NCBI GenBank assembly: GCA_020832445.1
Contig: JAFIEO010000079.1
Span: 1 to 64,000, forward strand
From: Paracoccaceae bacterium
Lineage (GTDB): Bacteria > Pseudomonadota > Alphaproteobacteria > Rhodobacterales > Rhodobacteraceae
Length of the DNA: 64,000 bases
Reading direction: 5' to 3'
Part shown: piece after piece, positions 27,811 to 39,144 of the stretch
Numbering within the stretch: the first letter of the stretch is position 1
Layout: each line of letters starts with the position of its first letter
The notes under the pieces: generated by a model
Seen by the model: the letters and a program-made list of their open reading frames with translations, nothing else
Database searches by the model: none
What the model was told of the DNA's origin: nothing
Translations under genes and position numbers: made by a program

Positions 27811-28512
27811 ATGTCTGAAGAAGATGACATCATCCTTGCTGATCTGTCTGACGACGAACTTGTCGAGCAGATGATGGATGACCTTTATGATGGCCTGAAA
27901 GAGGAAATCGAAGAAAGCGTCAACATCCTGCTGGAACGCGGCTGGACCCCCTATGACATTCTGACCAAGGCGCTTGTGGCCGGCATGACAATTGTGGGCC
28001 ATGATTTCCGCGATGGCATCTTGTTCGTGCCCGAAGTGTTGCTGGCCGCGAACGCGATGAAAGCGGGCATGTTCATCCTGAAACCGCTGCTGGTGGAAAC
28101 AGGTGCCCCGCGCATGGGTAAAATGGTGATCGGCACCGTCAAGGGCGACATTCACGACATCGGCAAGAACCTTGTTGCCATGATGATGGAAGGTGCGGGG
28201 TTTGAGGTCATCGATCTGGGCATCAACAACGCGGTCGAAAGCTACATGGACGCGCTGGAAAAGGAACAGCCTGATATTCTGGGAATGTCCGCGCTGCTGA
28301 CCACCACAATGCCCTATATGAAGGTGGTGATCGACACGCTGATCGCCCAAGGCAAACGCGACGATTATATCGTTCTGGTGGGCGGTGCCCCCCTGAACGA
28401 AGAATTCGGGCGCGCCATCGGGGCTGACGCCTATTGCCGCGATGCAGCCGTTGCCGTGGAAACCGCCAAGGATTTCGTGGCGCGCAAACACAACCAGATG
28501 GCAGCGCACTGA
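27811..28512 (+). CDS. Corrinoid (cobalamin)-binding protein, split methionine synthase part
   Basis: B12-binding protein of 233 residues. An acidic N-terminus (SEEDDIILADLSDDE) precedes the helical cap domain. A Rossmann-like cobalamin domain follows with the axial-ligand motif DIHDIGKN (D-x-H-x-x-G) near residue 110 and GGAPLNEEFG near the end. It matches the corrinoid proteins of MtbC/MtaC type and the B12 module of MetH. The neighbouring homocysteine methyltransferase suggests it is its methyl carrier. The third module (methyltetrahydrofolate-binding) and a reactivase are not in this window. A good ribosome site (AAGGGG) precedes the start. Confidence 0.88.
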   Translation: MSEEDDIILADLSDDELVEQMMDDLYDGLKEEIEESVNILLERGWTPYDILTKALVAGMTIVGHDFRDGILFVPEVLLAANAMKAGMFILKPLLVETGAPRMGKMVIGTVKGDIHDIGKNLVAMMMEGAGFEVIDLGINNAVESYMDALEKEQPDILGMSALLTTTMPYMKVVIDTLIAQGKRDDYIVLVGGAPLNEEFGRAIGADAYCRDAAVAVETAKDFVARKHNQMAAH

Positions 28513-28544
28513 TCACTGCCCCTGCACAACGATGAATCTATGGC

Positions 28545-28575
28545 AGGCCGGACGGGACACCCCCATCCGGCCTTT
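28545..28575 (+). terminator. Terminator after the corrinoid protein gene
   Basis: AGGCCGGA at 28545-28552 pairs perfectly with TCCGGCCT at 28566-28573, followed by a short TTT. Outer TGCACAA and TTGTGCA can extend the structure. The T-run is short. Confidence 0.55.
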
Positions 28576-28722
28576 GTGCAATAACCCCTGACAAGAATTT
28601 GCAGCATTCCCGCCTTGAGTTCACGCACCAAGACGCTAGGCTTCGCATCTGTCGCGCTGCATTGCGGCGCAAGACCGCCCGCGCATGTTCGGCGCAAAAT
28701 CCGCTTGCAGGAAAGCCACATC

Positions 28723-29394
28723 ATGACATCCGCGCTGACCATAGAACGCCTGTGCAAAACCTTCGGCAAGGGGCCGGATGCGGTGCAGGTTCTGGACAAT
28801 GCCAACCTTGAGGTACCACAGGGACAATCCCTTGCCCTGACGGGGGAATCAGGCAGCGGGAAATCAACCCTGCTGCATATCTGCGCCGGGCTGGAGCCGT
28901 TTGACAGCGGCAAGGTCGTGCTGGCCGGGCATGATATTGCCGATGCGGATGACCATGCACGCGCGACATTGCGGCGCGGCACAGTCGGGCTTGTGTTTCA
29001 GCAGTTCAACCTTGTGCCATCGCTGAGTGTGGCGGCCAATCTTTCGTTTCAGGCGCGTCTGTCGGGGCGGCATGACCCAGATTTCGTGGCTGAACTTGCG
29101 CAGCGACTGGGCATTGCGCAACTGATGTCGCGCTACCCTGAACAACTGTCAGGCGGCCAACAGCAGCGCGTGGCGATCGGGCGCTGCCTCGCGGCGCGCC
29201 CCCGTCTGGTGCTTGCTGATGAACCCACCGGCAATCTGGACGAAGCCACCGGCGATGCCGTGCTGGACCTGATGATGGAACTGGCCGCACAGGCGGGCAC
29301 GGCGCTGTTGCTGGTCACGCATTCCACCCGTCTGGCGTCACGGTGCAACGCGCGGGTGCATTTGCGGGCGGGCAAATTGCAGGTGCCCGTGTGA
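28723..29394 (+). CDS. ABC transporter ATP-binding protein (LolD/MacB-like)
   Basis: ATPase subunit of 223 residues. Walker A is GESGSGKST, the Q-loop region is GLVFQQFNLVPSLSV, the signature is LSGGQQQRVAIGR and Walker B is LVLADEPTGNLDE. The last motif is typical of the LolD/FtsE/MacB class that drives FtsX-fold permeases. The start at 28723 has GCAGGAAAG upstream. Its stop overlaps the permease start (GTGA), indicating coupled translation. It powers the permease for export or extraction of an unknown, possibly lipidic, substrate. Confidence 0.93.
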   Translation: MTSALTIERLCKTFGKGPDAVQVLDNANLEVPQGQSLALTGESGSGKSTLLHICAGLEPFDSGKVVLAGHDIADADDHARATLRRGTVGLVFQQFNLVPSLSVAANLSFQARLSGRHDPDFVAELAQRLGIAQLMSRYPEQLSGGQQQRVAIGRCLAARPRLVLADEPTGNLDEATGDAVLDLMMELAAQAGTALLLVTHSTRLASRCNARVHLRAGKLQVPV

Positions 29395-31781
29395 CCCGCG
29401 CCGCATTGCAGGCACTGCTGTCACACTGGGTGCGCAGCCCATTTCAACTGGCCATGCTGCTGGCGGGTCTGGCGCTGGCAACCGCGCTTTGGTCCGGTGT
29501 GCAGGCGCTGAACACCGAAGCGCGCACCGCCTATGCAACCGCCGAAAGCCTGCTTGGCGGGGGCAATGCGGCGCGACTGACCGCGCCCGCAGGCCAGATA
29601 CCCGAAAGCGAATTTGCCCGCCTGCGCCGCGCGGGCTGGGATGTGTCGCCAGTGGTGGAAGGGCGCATGGCCATGGGCCAAACGCGCGTCACCGTACTGG
29701 GGATCGAGCCGCTGACCGCGCCCGCTGGTGGCACCAGTGAAGAACTGGTCGCACCTGATGTGACAGATTTTCTGGCAGGGCTTGGGTTTGCGCATCCTCA
29801 GACGCTGGACGAAATAGGCCCCCGCGCGCTGGACCTGCGCCCCAGTCAGGCCGTTCCTGTGGGCACGGTCCTGATGGATATTGCGCAAGCGCAGGCCCTG
29901 CTGGACAAGGTCGGGTTCATCACACACCTGACACTGGCGCCTGTGCAACGCGACGGGCTGACACCGCTGGCCACGCTGGCCCCCGACCTGCGCCTGACCC
30001 CGCCTGAAGATGGTGCCGATCTGGCGGGGCTGACGGACAGCTTTCACCTGAACCTGACTGCCTTCGGGCTTCTGGCCTTTGCGGTGGGGCTGTTCATCGT
30101 GCATTCGGCAGTCGGGCTGGCGTTTGAACAACGCCGCACCATGTTTCGCACGCTGCGCGCGCTTGGTGTGCCGCTGCGTCATCTGGCGTTATTGCTGGCC
30201 GCAGAACTTGCGCTGTTTGCGGTGCTCGCGGGGGTAGCGGGGCTGGCGTTGGGGTATCTGATGGCCGCAAGCCTGCTGCCCGATGTGGCGGCCACGTTGC
30301 GCGGCCTATATGGTGCCCCTGTTCCCGGTGCGCTGCAATTTAACCCTGCCTGGGCCGCGGCGGGAATGGCCATGACACTGGCGGGCACGGCGCTGGCGGG
30401 CGCGCAGGCGCTGTGGCAGTTGTGGAGGTTGCCGGTTTTGGCCCCTGCACAACCGCGCGCATGGGCGCATGCCGGTATGCGCAGCCTGCGCCTTCAGGGC
30501 GGGGTGGCGGTGGTGCTGGCCATCACGGCAGTCATACTGGCGCAAACGGGCGGCGGGTTGGTGACAGGGTTTGCGCTGCTGGCGGCAGCGTTGCTGGCGG
30601 CGGCGCTGATTATGCCACTGGTGCTGGCGGGCGCGCTGGCATTGGGGCAGGCGCTTGCGCGCGGGCCGGTTGCGCAATGGTTCTGGGCCGACAGCCGCCA
30701 GAACCTGCCGCGCCTGTCACTGGCGCTGATGGCGCTTTTGCTGGCATTGGCCACCAATATCGGCGTGGGCACAATGGTGTCGTCATTCCGCACCACATTC
30801 ATCGGATGGCTGGACCTGCGCCTTGTCGCCGAAGTGACCGTCACCCCCCGCACCCCGTCCGAGGCCAGCGCCCTGCAAGACTTCCTGCAAGACCACGCCG
30901 ACGCAGTTCTGCCCACGCAACGCATGGACGCCCGCCTGGCCGGACAGCCGGGGCAGATTTACGCCATGAAGGACCACGCCACATTCCGCGACAGCTGGCC
31001 GCTACTGGATGCGGTGCCGCAGGTATGGGACCGGCTGGCCGCTGGCGAAGGGGTGCTGATCAATGAACAACTGTTCCGCCGCGCGGGGTTGCGCCCCGGC
31101 ACCGCCATGCTGGACCTGCCCGAACTGGGCGGGGTGCCTGTGCTGGGCGTCTATCCCGATTACGGCAACCCGCGGGCGCAGGCCATCATCGGGCAGGACC
31201 TGTTCAGGGCCACGTGGCCGGAAACACCTATCAGCCAGTTCGCGCTGCGCAGTGAAACGCCACAGGCGTTGATCGCGGTGATCCAAGACGAATTCGGCCT
31301 GCCAAGTGGCCAGATAACGGATCAGGCACAGGCCAAGGCGCTGTCAATGTCCATATTTGAACGCACCTTCATGATAACCGGCGCGCTGAATGTGCTGACA
31401 TTGTCAATCGCGGGCATTGCGCTGTTTGCAGCGCTTGTCACGCTGTCGGGCATGCGGCTGGTTCAGCTTGCGCCACTATGGGCGCTGGGGCTGACCACGC
31501 GCAGGCTTGCCGCGCTGGAACTGGCGCGCGCGCTGGTGCTGGCGGGCCTGACGCTTCTGTTCGCGCTGCCGGTGGGTTTGATGCTGGCCCAGATTCTGCT
31601 GGCCGTCATCAATGTGCAGGCTTTTGGCTGGCGCTTGCCGTTGCAGCTTTTCCCTGCCGATTGGGCACGTCTGGCGCTATGGGCGGGGTTGGCCGTGCTG
31701 GCGGCGGCGGTGCCGCCCGCCTACCGCCTATGGCGGTATGGGCCGAACCAGTTATTGCGGGTATTCGCACATGAAAAATAA
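29391..31781 (+). CDS. FtsX-like ABC transporter permease
   Basis: Large permease of 796 residues with a GTG start overlapping the ATPase stop by 4 bp. An N-terminal helix (residues about 14-35) is followed by a periplasmic domain. Three helices follow near 220-350, then an inner helical pair and a second large periplasmic domain. Three more helices are near the C-terminus (MITGALNVLTLSIAGIALFAA onward). Two FtsX-type cores in one chain are typical of single-gene permeases of the MacB/YbbP-like superfamily. Its end overlaps the next gene by 11 bp. No known substrate motif is visible. Confidence 0.9.
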   Translation: MTRAALQALLSHWVRSPFQLAMLLAGLALATALWSGVQALNTEARTAYATAESLLGGGNAARLTAPAGQIPESEFARLRRAGWDVSPVVEGRMAMGQTRVTVLGIEPLTAPAGGTSEELVAPDVTDFLAGLGFAHPQTLDEIGPRALDLRPSQAVPVGTVLMDIAQAQALLDKVGFITHLTLAPVQRDGLTPLATLAPDLRLTPPEDGADLAGLTDSFHLNLTAFGLLAFAVGLFIVHSAVGLAFEQRRTMFRTLRALGVPLRHLALLLAAELALFAVLAGVAGLALGYLMAASLLPDVAATLRGLYGAPVPGALQFNPAWAAAGMAMTLAGTALAGAQALWQLWRLPVLAPAQPRAWAHAGMRSLRLQGGVAVVLAITAVILAQTGGGLVTGFALLAAALLAAALIMPLVLAGALALGQALARGPVAQWFWADSRQNLPRLSLALMALLLALATNIGVGTMVSSFRTTFIGWLDLRLVAEVTVTPRTPSEASALQDFLQDHADAVLPTQRMDARLAGQPGQIYAMKDHATFRDSWPLLDAVPQVWDRLAAGEGVLINEQLFRRAGLRPGTAMLDLPELGGVPVLGVYPDYGNPRAQAIIGQDLFRATWPETPISQFALRSETPQALIAVIQDEFGLPSGQITDQAQAKALSMSIFERTFMITGALNVLTLSIAGIALFAALVTLSGMRLVQLAPLWALGLTTRRLAALELARALVLAGLTLLFALPVGLMLAQILLAVINVQAFGWRLPLQLFPADWARLALWAGLAVLAAAVPPAYRLWRYGPNQLLRVFAHEK

Positions 31782-32850
31782 GCCCTATTCCCCGATCGTT
31801 GGCCGGATTGCGGCCCTTTTTCTGCTGATGATCACAGCAACGCAAGGCCACGCGCAAGGCTTTGCAGGGTTGGGCACAACGGCTGACGGGTTTGCAGTGC
31901 CCGAACGCGGGCGCGCGCTGGACTTTCCGCAAGATCATGGCGCGCATCCGGATTACCGCATTGAATGGTGGTATCTGACCGCCACACTGACCGGCGATGA
32001 CGGGCACGATTACGGGGTGCAATGGACATTGTTCCGGTCTGCCTTGCAACCGGGCGACAGGGCGGGTTTCGCCTCGCCGCAGATATGGATGGGGCATGCG
32101 GGCCTGACCACGGCGGACAACCATTTTGCCGCTGAAAAATTCGGACGTGGCGGCACGGGGCAGGCAGGCGTCACGCTGGACCCGTTCGCGGCCTATATTG
32201 ACGACTGGCACATGCGCAGCCGTGCGGATGCGGGCGCCGACCCTTATGACCGGCTGGACATACGCGCCACTGGTCCCGATTTCGCGTTTGATCTGGACGC
32301 GCAGGCACAGGGGCCATTGGTGTTTCATGGCGATCAGGGCTATTCGGTCAAATCCTTTGATGGTCAGGCCAGTTATTATTATTCGCAGCCGTTCTATGAC
32401 ATCAGCGGCACGCTTCATCTGCCGGACGGGCCTGTTTCCGTGACCGGTCAGGGCTGGCTTGACCGCGAATGGTCCAGCCAACCCCTGTCGGATGATCAGC
32501 AAGGGTGGGACTGGTTTTCGTTTGCTTTTGACGACGGTCACAGGATGATGGGGTTTCAGTTGCGCGGCGCGCAGGTGTTTACGGCAGGGACATGGATCAC
32601 GCCAGACGGGGCCGCAACACCCCTGCCCGCGGGTGCGCTGCAATTCACACCACTGGGCACAGAACGGGTTGCAGGGCGCGATGTGCCCGTGCGCTGGCGT
32701 GTCGACTGGCCCGACGGGGGTGTTTCCGTCACAACCGAACCGCTGAACCCGCAGGCATGGATGGACTTGTCGGTGGGATACTGGGAAGGACCGCTGCGTT
32801 TCAGCGGCAGCCATACGGGACGCGGCTATCTGGAAATGACCGGCTATTGA
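31771..32850 (+). CDS. AttH/CrtC-like lipocalin-fold protein, secreted
   Basis: Periplasmic protein of 359 residues in the AttH / carotenoid 1,2-hydratase-like family. A signal peptide covers about 1-28 (LFLLMITATQGHAQG). Conserved family motifs are FPQDHGAHPDYRIEWWYLT near residue 50, GHAGLTT, GWLDREWSSQPL and GWDWFSFAFDDG. The start at 31771 lies inside the permease gene (11-bp overlap), so the three genes form one operon. CrtC hydrates carotenoids, but no other carotenoid genes are here. Agrobacterium AttH is also linked to ABC genes. I infer a periplasmic binding or modifying role for what the ABC pair moves. Confidence 0.88.
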   Translation: MKNKPYSPIVGRIAALFLLMITATQGHAQGFAGLGTTADGFAVPERGRALDFPQDHGAHPDYRIEWWYLTATLTGDDGHDYGVQWTLFRSALQPGDRAGFASPQIWMGHAGLTTADNHFAAEKFGRGGTGQAGVTLDPFAAYIDDWHMRSRADAGADPYDRLDIRATGPDFAFDLDAQAQGPLVFHGDQGYSVKSFDGQASYYYSQPFYDISGTLHLPDGPVSVTGQGWLDREWSSQPLSDDQQGWDWFSFAFDDGHRMMGFQLRGAQVFTAGTWITPDGAATPLPAGALQFTPLGTERVAGRDVPVRWRVDWPDGGVSVTTEPLNPQAWMDLSVGYWEGPLRFSGSHTGRGYLEMTGY

Positions 32851-34935
<2,085 letters not shown>

Positions 34936-34937
34936 CC

Positions 34938-35007
34938 CGCGCCCATATGGCCCACCCGCCCGACCCACGCCGCGCAGCATAACTGCGCGGCTTGCCATAT
35001 GGGCGCG
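34938..35007. terminator. Nested perfect inverted repeats after fadH
   Basis: Outer arms CGCGCCCATATGGC (34938-34951) and GCCATATGGGCGCG (34994-35007) are perfect over 14 bp. Inner arms CCGCGCAG (34970-34977) and CTGCGCGG (34983-34990) are perfect over 8 bp. It begins two bases after the fadH stop. There is no T-run, so it may be a terminator, an mRNA 3'-end stabiliser or a cruciform site. Confidence 0.55.
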
Positions 35008-35123
35008 GTGCCACGCATTCCGCTGCCCGATTGCGCGAATCAGCGCGCACAAACATGCGACGCAACGTGAATGGACAAATGCACCCCTTCTGCTAATGTT
35101 TATGAAACTGAAGGAGTTTTGCA

Positions 35124-35408
35124 TTGGCCCTACCCCTTGCCCCCATCGCCGTGGTCGCTGTGAAATACGGCGCCCTTGCCCTTGCAGGCTACGCACTGGC
35201 CCGACAGGTCCGGCCCGGCCATATTGCCCAACCTGTTGAAGATGCCATGGACACCCTGCCCGAAGGACTATGCATCACACGCCCGCGCGACCGCGACCAA
35301 CTGAACAGCACGGCGCGCATCCGCAGAACCATCAGGCTGGGGCAAGATGGCCGCGGCGTAGAACTGGATGCAGCGTTTCTGGCGCGCATCAAGCTGCGGT
35401 GGGTCTGA
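35124..35408 (+). CDS. Small conserved-looking hypothetical protein, TTG start
   Basis: Unrecognised protein of 94 residues. The TTG at 35124 is the likely start because AAGGAG lies 8 nt upstream and no ATG fits. A hydrophobic segment at about residues 6-24 (APIAVVAVKYGALALAGYA) suggests a membrane anchor. A soluble basic domain follows, rich in Arg (ITRPRDRDQL, TARIRRTIRLG). It abuts the next gene with no gap, so the two are probably cotranscribed. No function can be assigned. Confidence 0.7.
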   Translation: MALPLAPIAVVAVKYGALALAGYALARQVRPGHIAQPVEDAMDTLPEGLCITRPRDRDQLNSTARIRRTIRLGQDGRGVELDAAFLARIKLRWV

Positions 35409-36023
35409 ATGACACTGACGCTATATTACAGCCCGACATCACCCTATGCCCGCAAGGTCATGGTGCTGGCGCACGAAGCGGGCATCGCTGCCGACATCGA
35501 CATCATAACGGGTTCAGGCACGCCACTGGATACCGGACAAGCCCCCGTGGCCCATAATCCGCTGGGCAAGGTGCCGACACTGGCCCGCCCCGATGGCCCC
35601 GCGATTTATGACAGCCGCGTCATTTGTGCCTATCTGGACCAGTTTGCGCAATCTGGCCTTTATCCGGACGGCGCGCGGCGCTGGGATGCCCTGACACTGG
35701 AGGCCACGGCAGATGGTATGCTGGATGCGGCACTTGCCATGGTCTACGAATCCCGCCTGCGTCCGGAAGACATTCGCTTCGCCCCGTTTGTCGAAGGGCA
35801 ATGGCTGAAAATCGCGCGCAGCCTTGATATGCTGGAAGCGCGCTGGATCAGCTATCTTGCAGGGCCGGTTTGCATCGGGCAGATCGCGACAGCCTGTGCA
35901 TTATCCTATCTGGACCTGCGCCATAACACGCGCAACTGGCGTGACGGACACCCCACACTGGCAACATGGCATCTGAAATTTGCCCAACGCGACAGCATGC
36001 GCGCCACCGAGCCACCGGCCTGA
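35409..36023 (+). CDS. Glutathione S-transferase family protein
   Basis: GST-like protein of 204 residues. The N-terminal thioredoxin fold starts LTLYYSPTSPYARKVMVLAHE, with the Ser residues of SPTSPYARK as likely glutathione activators. NPLGKVPTL holds the cis-proline loop and DSRVICAYLDQ the gamma-glutamyl site. A helical C-terminal domain follows. It begins at the base after the stop of the small TTG-start gene. It is only distantly like the GST at 9263-9856. Substrate unknown. Confidence 0.88.
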   Translation: MTLTLYYSPTSPYARKVMVLAHEAGIAADIDIITGSGTPLDTGQAPVAHNPLGKVPTLARPDGPAIYDSRVICAYLDQFAQSGLYPDGARRWDALTLEATADGMLDAALAMVYESRLRPEDIRFAPFVEGQWLKIARSLDMLEARWISYLAGPVCIGQIATACALSYLDLRHNTRNWRDGHPTLATWHLKFAQRDSMRATEPPA

Positions 36024-36278
36024 ATACAGCCATGGTTGCGCGGCGTTGTGATGTTTCGATCTGCCCGCGACAAGGTCATGTCTGTTACGGTTGCGCTCAC
36101 AGTGTGGCATCTGAACCAGAATTACCGGAAAAACCACTCCCCTGCGACACCATTGCCCGCTTTCGCGGCTGGACGGGCTATGGATTCCCCGCTAAATACC
36201 CAAACCATAGGGCTACGGCTATGTCGTGGCCCGATGATTATTTGCAGCCCTCGTACCCATTGAAAAGGGAGAATGCTT

Positions 36279-36842
36279 GTGTCCCACGCTGATGACAACG
36301 AAAGCACCCGTAGGGATTTCATCTATTACGCCACAGCAGGTGCGGGCGTTGTAACAGTTGGCGCCGCTGTCTGGCCACTGGTAAACCAGATGAACCCTTC
36401 TGCTGATGTTCAGGCACTTTCATCGATTTTTGTCGATGTGGGCGGTCTGGAACCCGGCGGCCAGATCACCGTCAACTTTCTGGGCAAGCCGGTGTTTATC
36501 CGCCGCCGCACCGAAACCGAAATCGCCGAGGGCCGCGCCGTCACTCTGGACGATTTGTCCATTGACCGCGCATCGCAAAACCCCAACAAGCCCGGCACCG
36601 ATGCGCTGGACGAAAACCGCACCATGGATGATGCGGGCGAATGGTTGGTGATGACAGGCGTGTGCACCCATCTGGGCTGTGTGCCGCTGGGCAATGGCGC
36701 GGGCGACTTCAACGGTTGGTTCTGCCCTTGCCACGGGTCGCACTATGACACGGCAGGACGCATCCGCCGTGGTCCGGCACCCGAAAACCTGCACATCCCG
36801 CCAGCGTCTTTCGTTGACGACACGACAATCCAGCTCGGCTAA
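36279..36842 (+). CDS. petA: Ubiquinol-cytochrome c reductase, Rieske iron-sulfur subunit
   Basis: Carries the 2Fe-2S cluster that takes electrons from ubiquinol in the bc1 complex; 187 residues. A GTG at 36279 is preferred over the ATG at 36273: the Shine-Dalgarno AAAAGGGAG sits too close to the ATG but about 7 nt from the GTG, and the product then begins with the family-like SHADDN. A twin-arginine-like anchor is [20 protein letters not shown]. Cluster ligands are in CTHLGC (129-134) and CPCHGSH (149-155). First gene of the petABC operon. Confidence 0.95.
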   Translation: MSHADDNESTRRDFIYYATAGAGVVTVGAAVWPLVNQMNPSADVQALSSIFVDVGGLEPGGQITVNFLGKPVFIRRRTETEIAEGRAVTLDDLSIDRASQNPNKPGTDALDENRTMDDAGEWLVMTGVCTHLGCVPLGNGAGDFNGWFCPCHGSHYDTAGRIRRGPAPENLHIPPASFVDDTTIQLG

Positions 36843-36856
36843 GGGAGGAAACACCT

Positions 36857-38206
36857 ATGTCTGGTATTCCACACGATCATTACGAGCCGACGACGAACGC
36901 TGAAAAGTGGGTTCATCGCAGGCTGCCTATCGTCGGTCTGATCTATGATACAATCATGATCCCGACCCCCAAAAACCTGAACTGGATGTGGATTTGGGGT
37001 ATTGTTCTGTTCTTCTGCCTTGTGCTGCAAATCGTGACCGGCATTGTGCTGGTGATGCATTACACGCCGCATGCGGACATGGCATTCGCCAGCGTCGAGC
37101 ATATCATGCGCAACGTGAATGGCGGCTATATGCTGCGCTATCTGCACCAGAACGGCGCGATGCTGTTCTTTGCGGCCGTGTATATCCATATTTTCCGTGG
37201 CCTGTATTACGGCAGCTACAAATCCCCGCGTGAAATCACATGGATTATCGGCATGTTGATTTACCTGCTGATGATGGCAACTGCATTCATGGGCTATGTG
37301 CTGCCATGGGGCCAGATGTCATTTTGGGGTGCAACCGTGATCACCGGGCTGTTCGGGGCGATCCCCGGCATTGGTGAAGCGCTGCAAACATGGCTGCTGG
37401 GCGGACCTGCTGTCGGCAATGCAACGCTTACCCGCTTCTTCTCGCTGCATTACCTGCTGCCGTTCGTCATTCTGGGCCTGTCGATCCTGCATGTGTGGGC
37501 CTTCCACACCACGGGCAACAACAACCCGACCGGTGTTGACGTGCGCCGCAGCTCGAAAGAAGAAGCCGCGAAAGACACCCTGCCGTTCTGGCCCTATTTC
37601 GTGATCAAGGACCTGTTCGCGCTGGTGCTGATTCTGGCTGGTTTCTGGGCGCTTGTGGGCTTCATGCCGGGCTACCTTGGCCATGCTGACAACTATATCG
37701 AGGCAAACCCGCTGGTGACGCCGTCGCATATTGTGCCGGAATGGTATTTCCTGCCCTTCTACGCTATTTTGCGGGCCTTCACTTCTGATGTGTGGGTGGT
37801 AATTGCAGTCAACTGGCTGTCATTTGGTATCATTGATGCGTCGTTCTTCGGGGTTCTGGCAATGTTTGCCGCGATCTTCGTGATGGCGCTGGTGCCGTGG
37901 CTGGACACATCATCGGTGCGTTCGGGCCGGTACCGCCCGATGTTCAAATGGTGGTTCTGGCTGCTGGTGGTCGATTTCTTTGTCCTGATGTGGGCAGGGG
38001 CCATGCCGGCCGAGGGGATTTACACCGATATCGCGCTGATCGGCACGGCCTATTGGTTCGCATATTTCCTGGTCATCCTGCCCATCCTTGGCGTGATCGA
38101 GAAACCCTTGCCACAGCCCGAAACCATCGAGGCCGATTTCAAGGCCAGCCTGAAAAAGAAATCTGGTGGTTCCGGCCCCTCGCCCGAACAAATCCCGGCC
38201 GAGTGA
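36857..38206 (+). CDS. petB: Ubiquinol-cytochrome c reductase, cytochrome b
   Basis: Eight-helix membrane subunit of bc1, 449 residues, with the two b haems and both quinone sites. Haem-ligand helices are recognisable ([20 protein letters not shown] and [20 protein letters not shown]). The Qo motif is present as [16 protein letters not shown] with its PEWY. The C-terminus has a hydrophilic extension ending in a Ser/Pro-rich tail. It lies 14 bp after petA and 20 bp before petC, each with a good ribosome site. Confidence 0.97.
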   Translation: MSGIPHDHYEPTTNAEKWVHRRLPIVGLIYDTIMIPTPKNLNWMWIWGIVLFFCLVLQIVTGIVLVMHYTPHADMAFASVEHIMRNVNGGYMLRYLHQNGAMLFFAAVYIHIFRGLYYGSYKSPREITWIIGMLIYLLMMATAFMGYVLPWGQMSFWGATVITGLFGAIPGIGEALQTWLLGGPAVGNATLTRFFSLHYLLPFVILGLSILHVWAFHTTGNNNPTGVDVRRSSKEEAAKDTLPFWPYFVIKDLFALVLILAGFWALVGFMPGYLGHADNYIEANPLVTPSHIVPEWYFLPFYAILRAFTSDVWVVIAVNWLSFGIIDASFFGVLAMFAAIFVMALVPWLDTSSVRSGRYRPMFKWWFWLLVVDFFVLMWAGAMPAEGIYTDIALIGTAYWFAYFLVILPILGVIEKPLPQPETIEADFKASLKKKSGGSGPSPEQIPAE

Positions 38207-38226
38207 GATAAGGAAACAGGAGAGAT

Positions 38227-39018
38227 ATGATGTTTAAGAAACTCGCTGCTTCCGCCCTCATGGCAGCTACTTTGGCAGCAACCCCGGCCTTTTCGGCCGG
38301 GGGACTTGGCGAAATAACGGATTACAGCTTCTCGTTTGAAGGGCCGTTTGGTGTCTATGACCGCAACCAGCTTCAGCGCGGCCTTCAGGTTTATACCGAA
38401 GTATGCGCCAGCTGCCACGGGCTGGAATACGTTGCCTTCCGCACACTAAGCGACCGCAACGGGCCTGAACTGCCTGAAGACCAGATGCGCGCCTATGCCG
38501 AAATGTTCGAGATCTGGGACCCGGAACTGCGCGACTGGCGCACAGCATCCGGGCCGGACCATTTCCCCGAATCGCAATTCGAAGGCGCGCCCGACCTTAG
38601 CCTGATGGCAAAGGCGCGTATCGGGTTTGAAGGGCCATATGGTCTGGGTCTGAACCAGCTTTTCCGTGGATTGGGCGGGGCAGAATATATTGCTTCTTTC
38701 CTGACCGGTTACACGGATGAAGAAGACTTTCAGGCAGGTGCATTGTTCTACTACAACAAAGCCTATGATGGTTGGGTATCGATGAGCCCCGTGTTGTTCG
38801 ATGACATGCTCGACTATGCAGACGGCACACCGGCCACCGAAGAACAGATGGCCAAGGATGTTGCGGCATTCCTGATGTGGACTGCGGAACCGAAGCTTGT
38901 CGAACGCAAGCGCGCCGGTTTTGTCGGCGTGATCTTCCTGTCGGTTCTGGCCGCATTGCTGTATCTGACCAACAAACAGCTTTGGGCACCGATCAAGCGC
39001 GCAGCGAAGGAAGACTAG
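38227..39018 (+). CDS. petC: Ubiquinol-cytochrome c reductase, cytochrome c1
   Basis: Periplasmic haem subunit of bc1 with a C-terminal anchor, 263 residues. A signal peptide ends near AFSA-GGL (about residue 24). The haem site is CASCH at 60-64. The distal methionine lies in the region before the anchor (possibly LSLMAKAR). The anchor is near residues 230-250 ([17 protein letters not shown]). Two adjacent ATGs exist (38227, 38230) after AGGAGAG; either could be used. A strong terminator follows. Confidence 0.96.
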   Translation: MMFKKLAASALMAATLAATPAFSAGGLGEITDYSFSFEGPFGVYDRNQLQRGLQVYTEVCASCHGLEYVAFRTLSDRNGPELPEDQMRAYAEMFEIWDPELRDWRTASGPDHFPESQFEGAPDLSLMAKARIGFEGPYGLGLNQLFRGLGGAEYIASFLTGYTDEEDFQAGALFYYNKAYDGWVSMSPVLFDDMLDYADGTPATEEQMAKDVAAFLMWTAEPKLVERKRAGFVGVIFLSVLAALLYLTNKQLWAPIKRAAKED

Positions 39019-39045
39019 GTTCAGCACCTATATGGTTTTCAACAC

Positions 39046-39073
39046 AAAGCGCGCCGCACCCGGCGCGCTTTTT
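39046..39073 (+). terminator. Terminator of the petABC operon
   Basis: AAAGCGCGCCG pairs perfectly with CGGCGCGCTTT around a CACC loop, followed by more T residues. It lies 27 bp after the petC stop. Confidence 0.9.
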
Positions 39074-39144
39074 CGTTTGCGCTTTTCAATCAGGCGTGCA
39101 GATTGTAGCCCTTGACCCCCAGTTCACATGTGAAAGAAACCCCG

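Noticed and set aside
36273-36278. ATG at 36273 as the petA start
   Set aside because: The Shine-Dalgarno AAAAGGGAG almost touches this ATG, while the GTG at 36279 has proper spacing and gives the usual SHADDN start.
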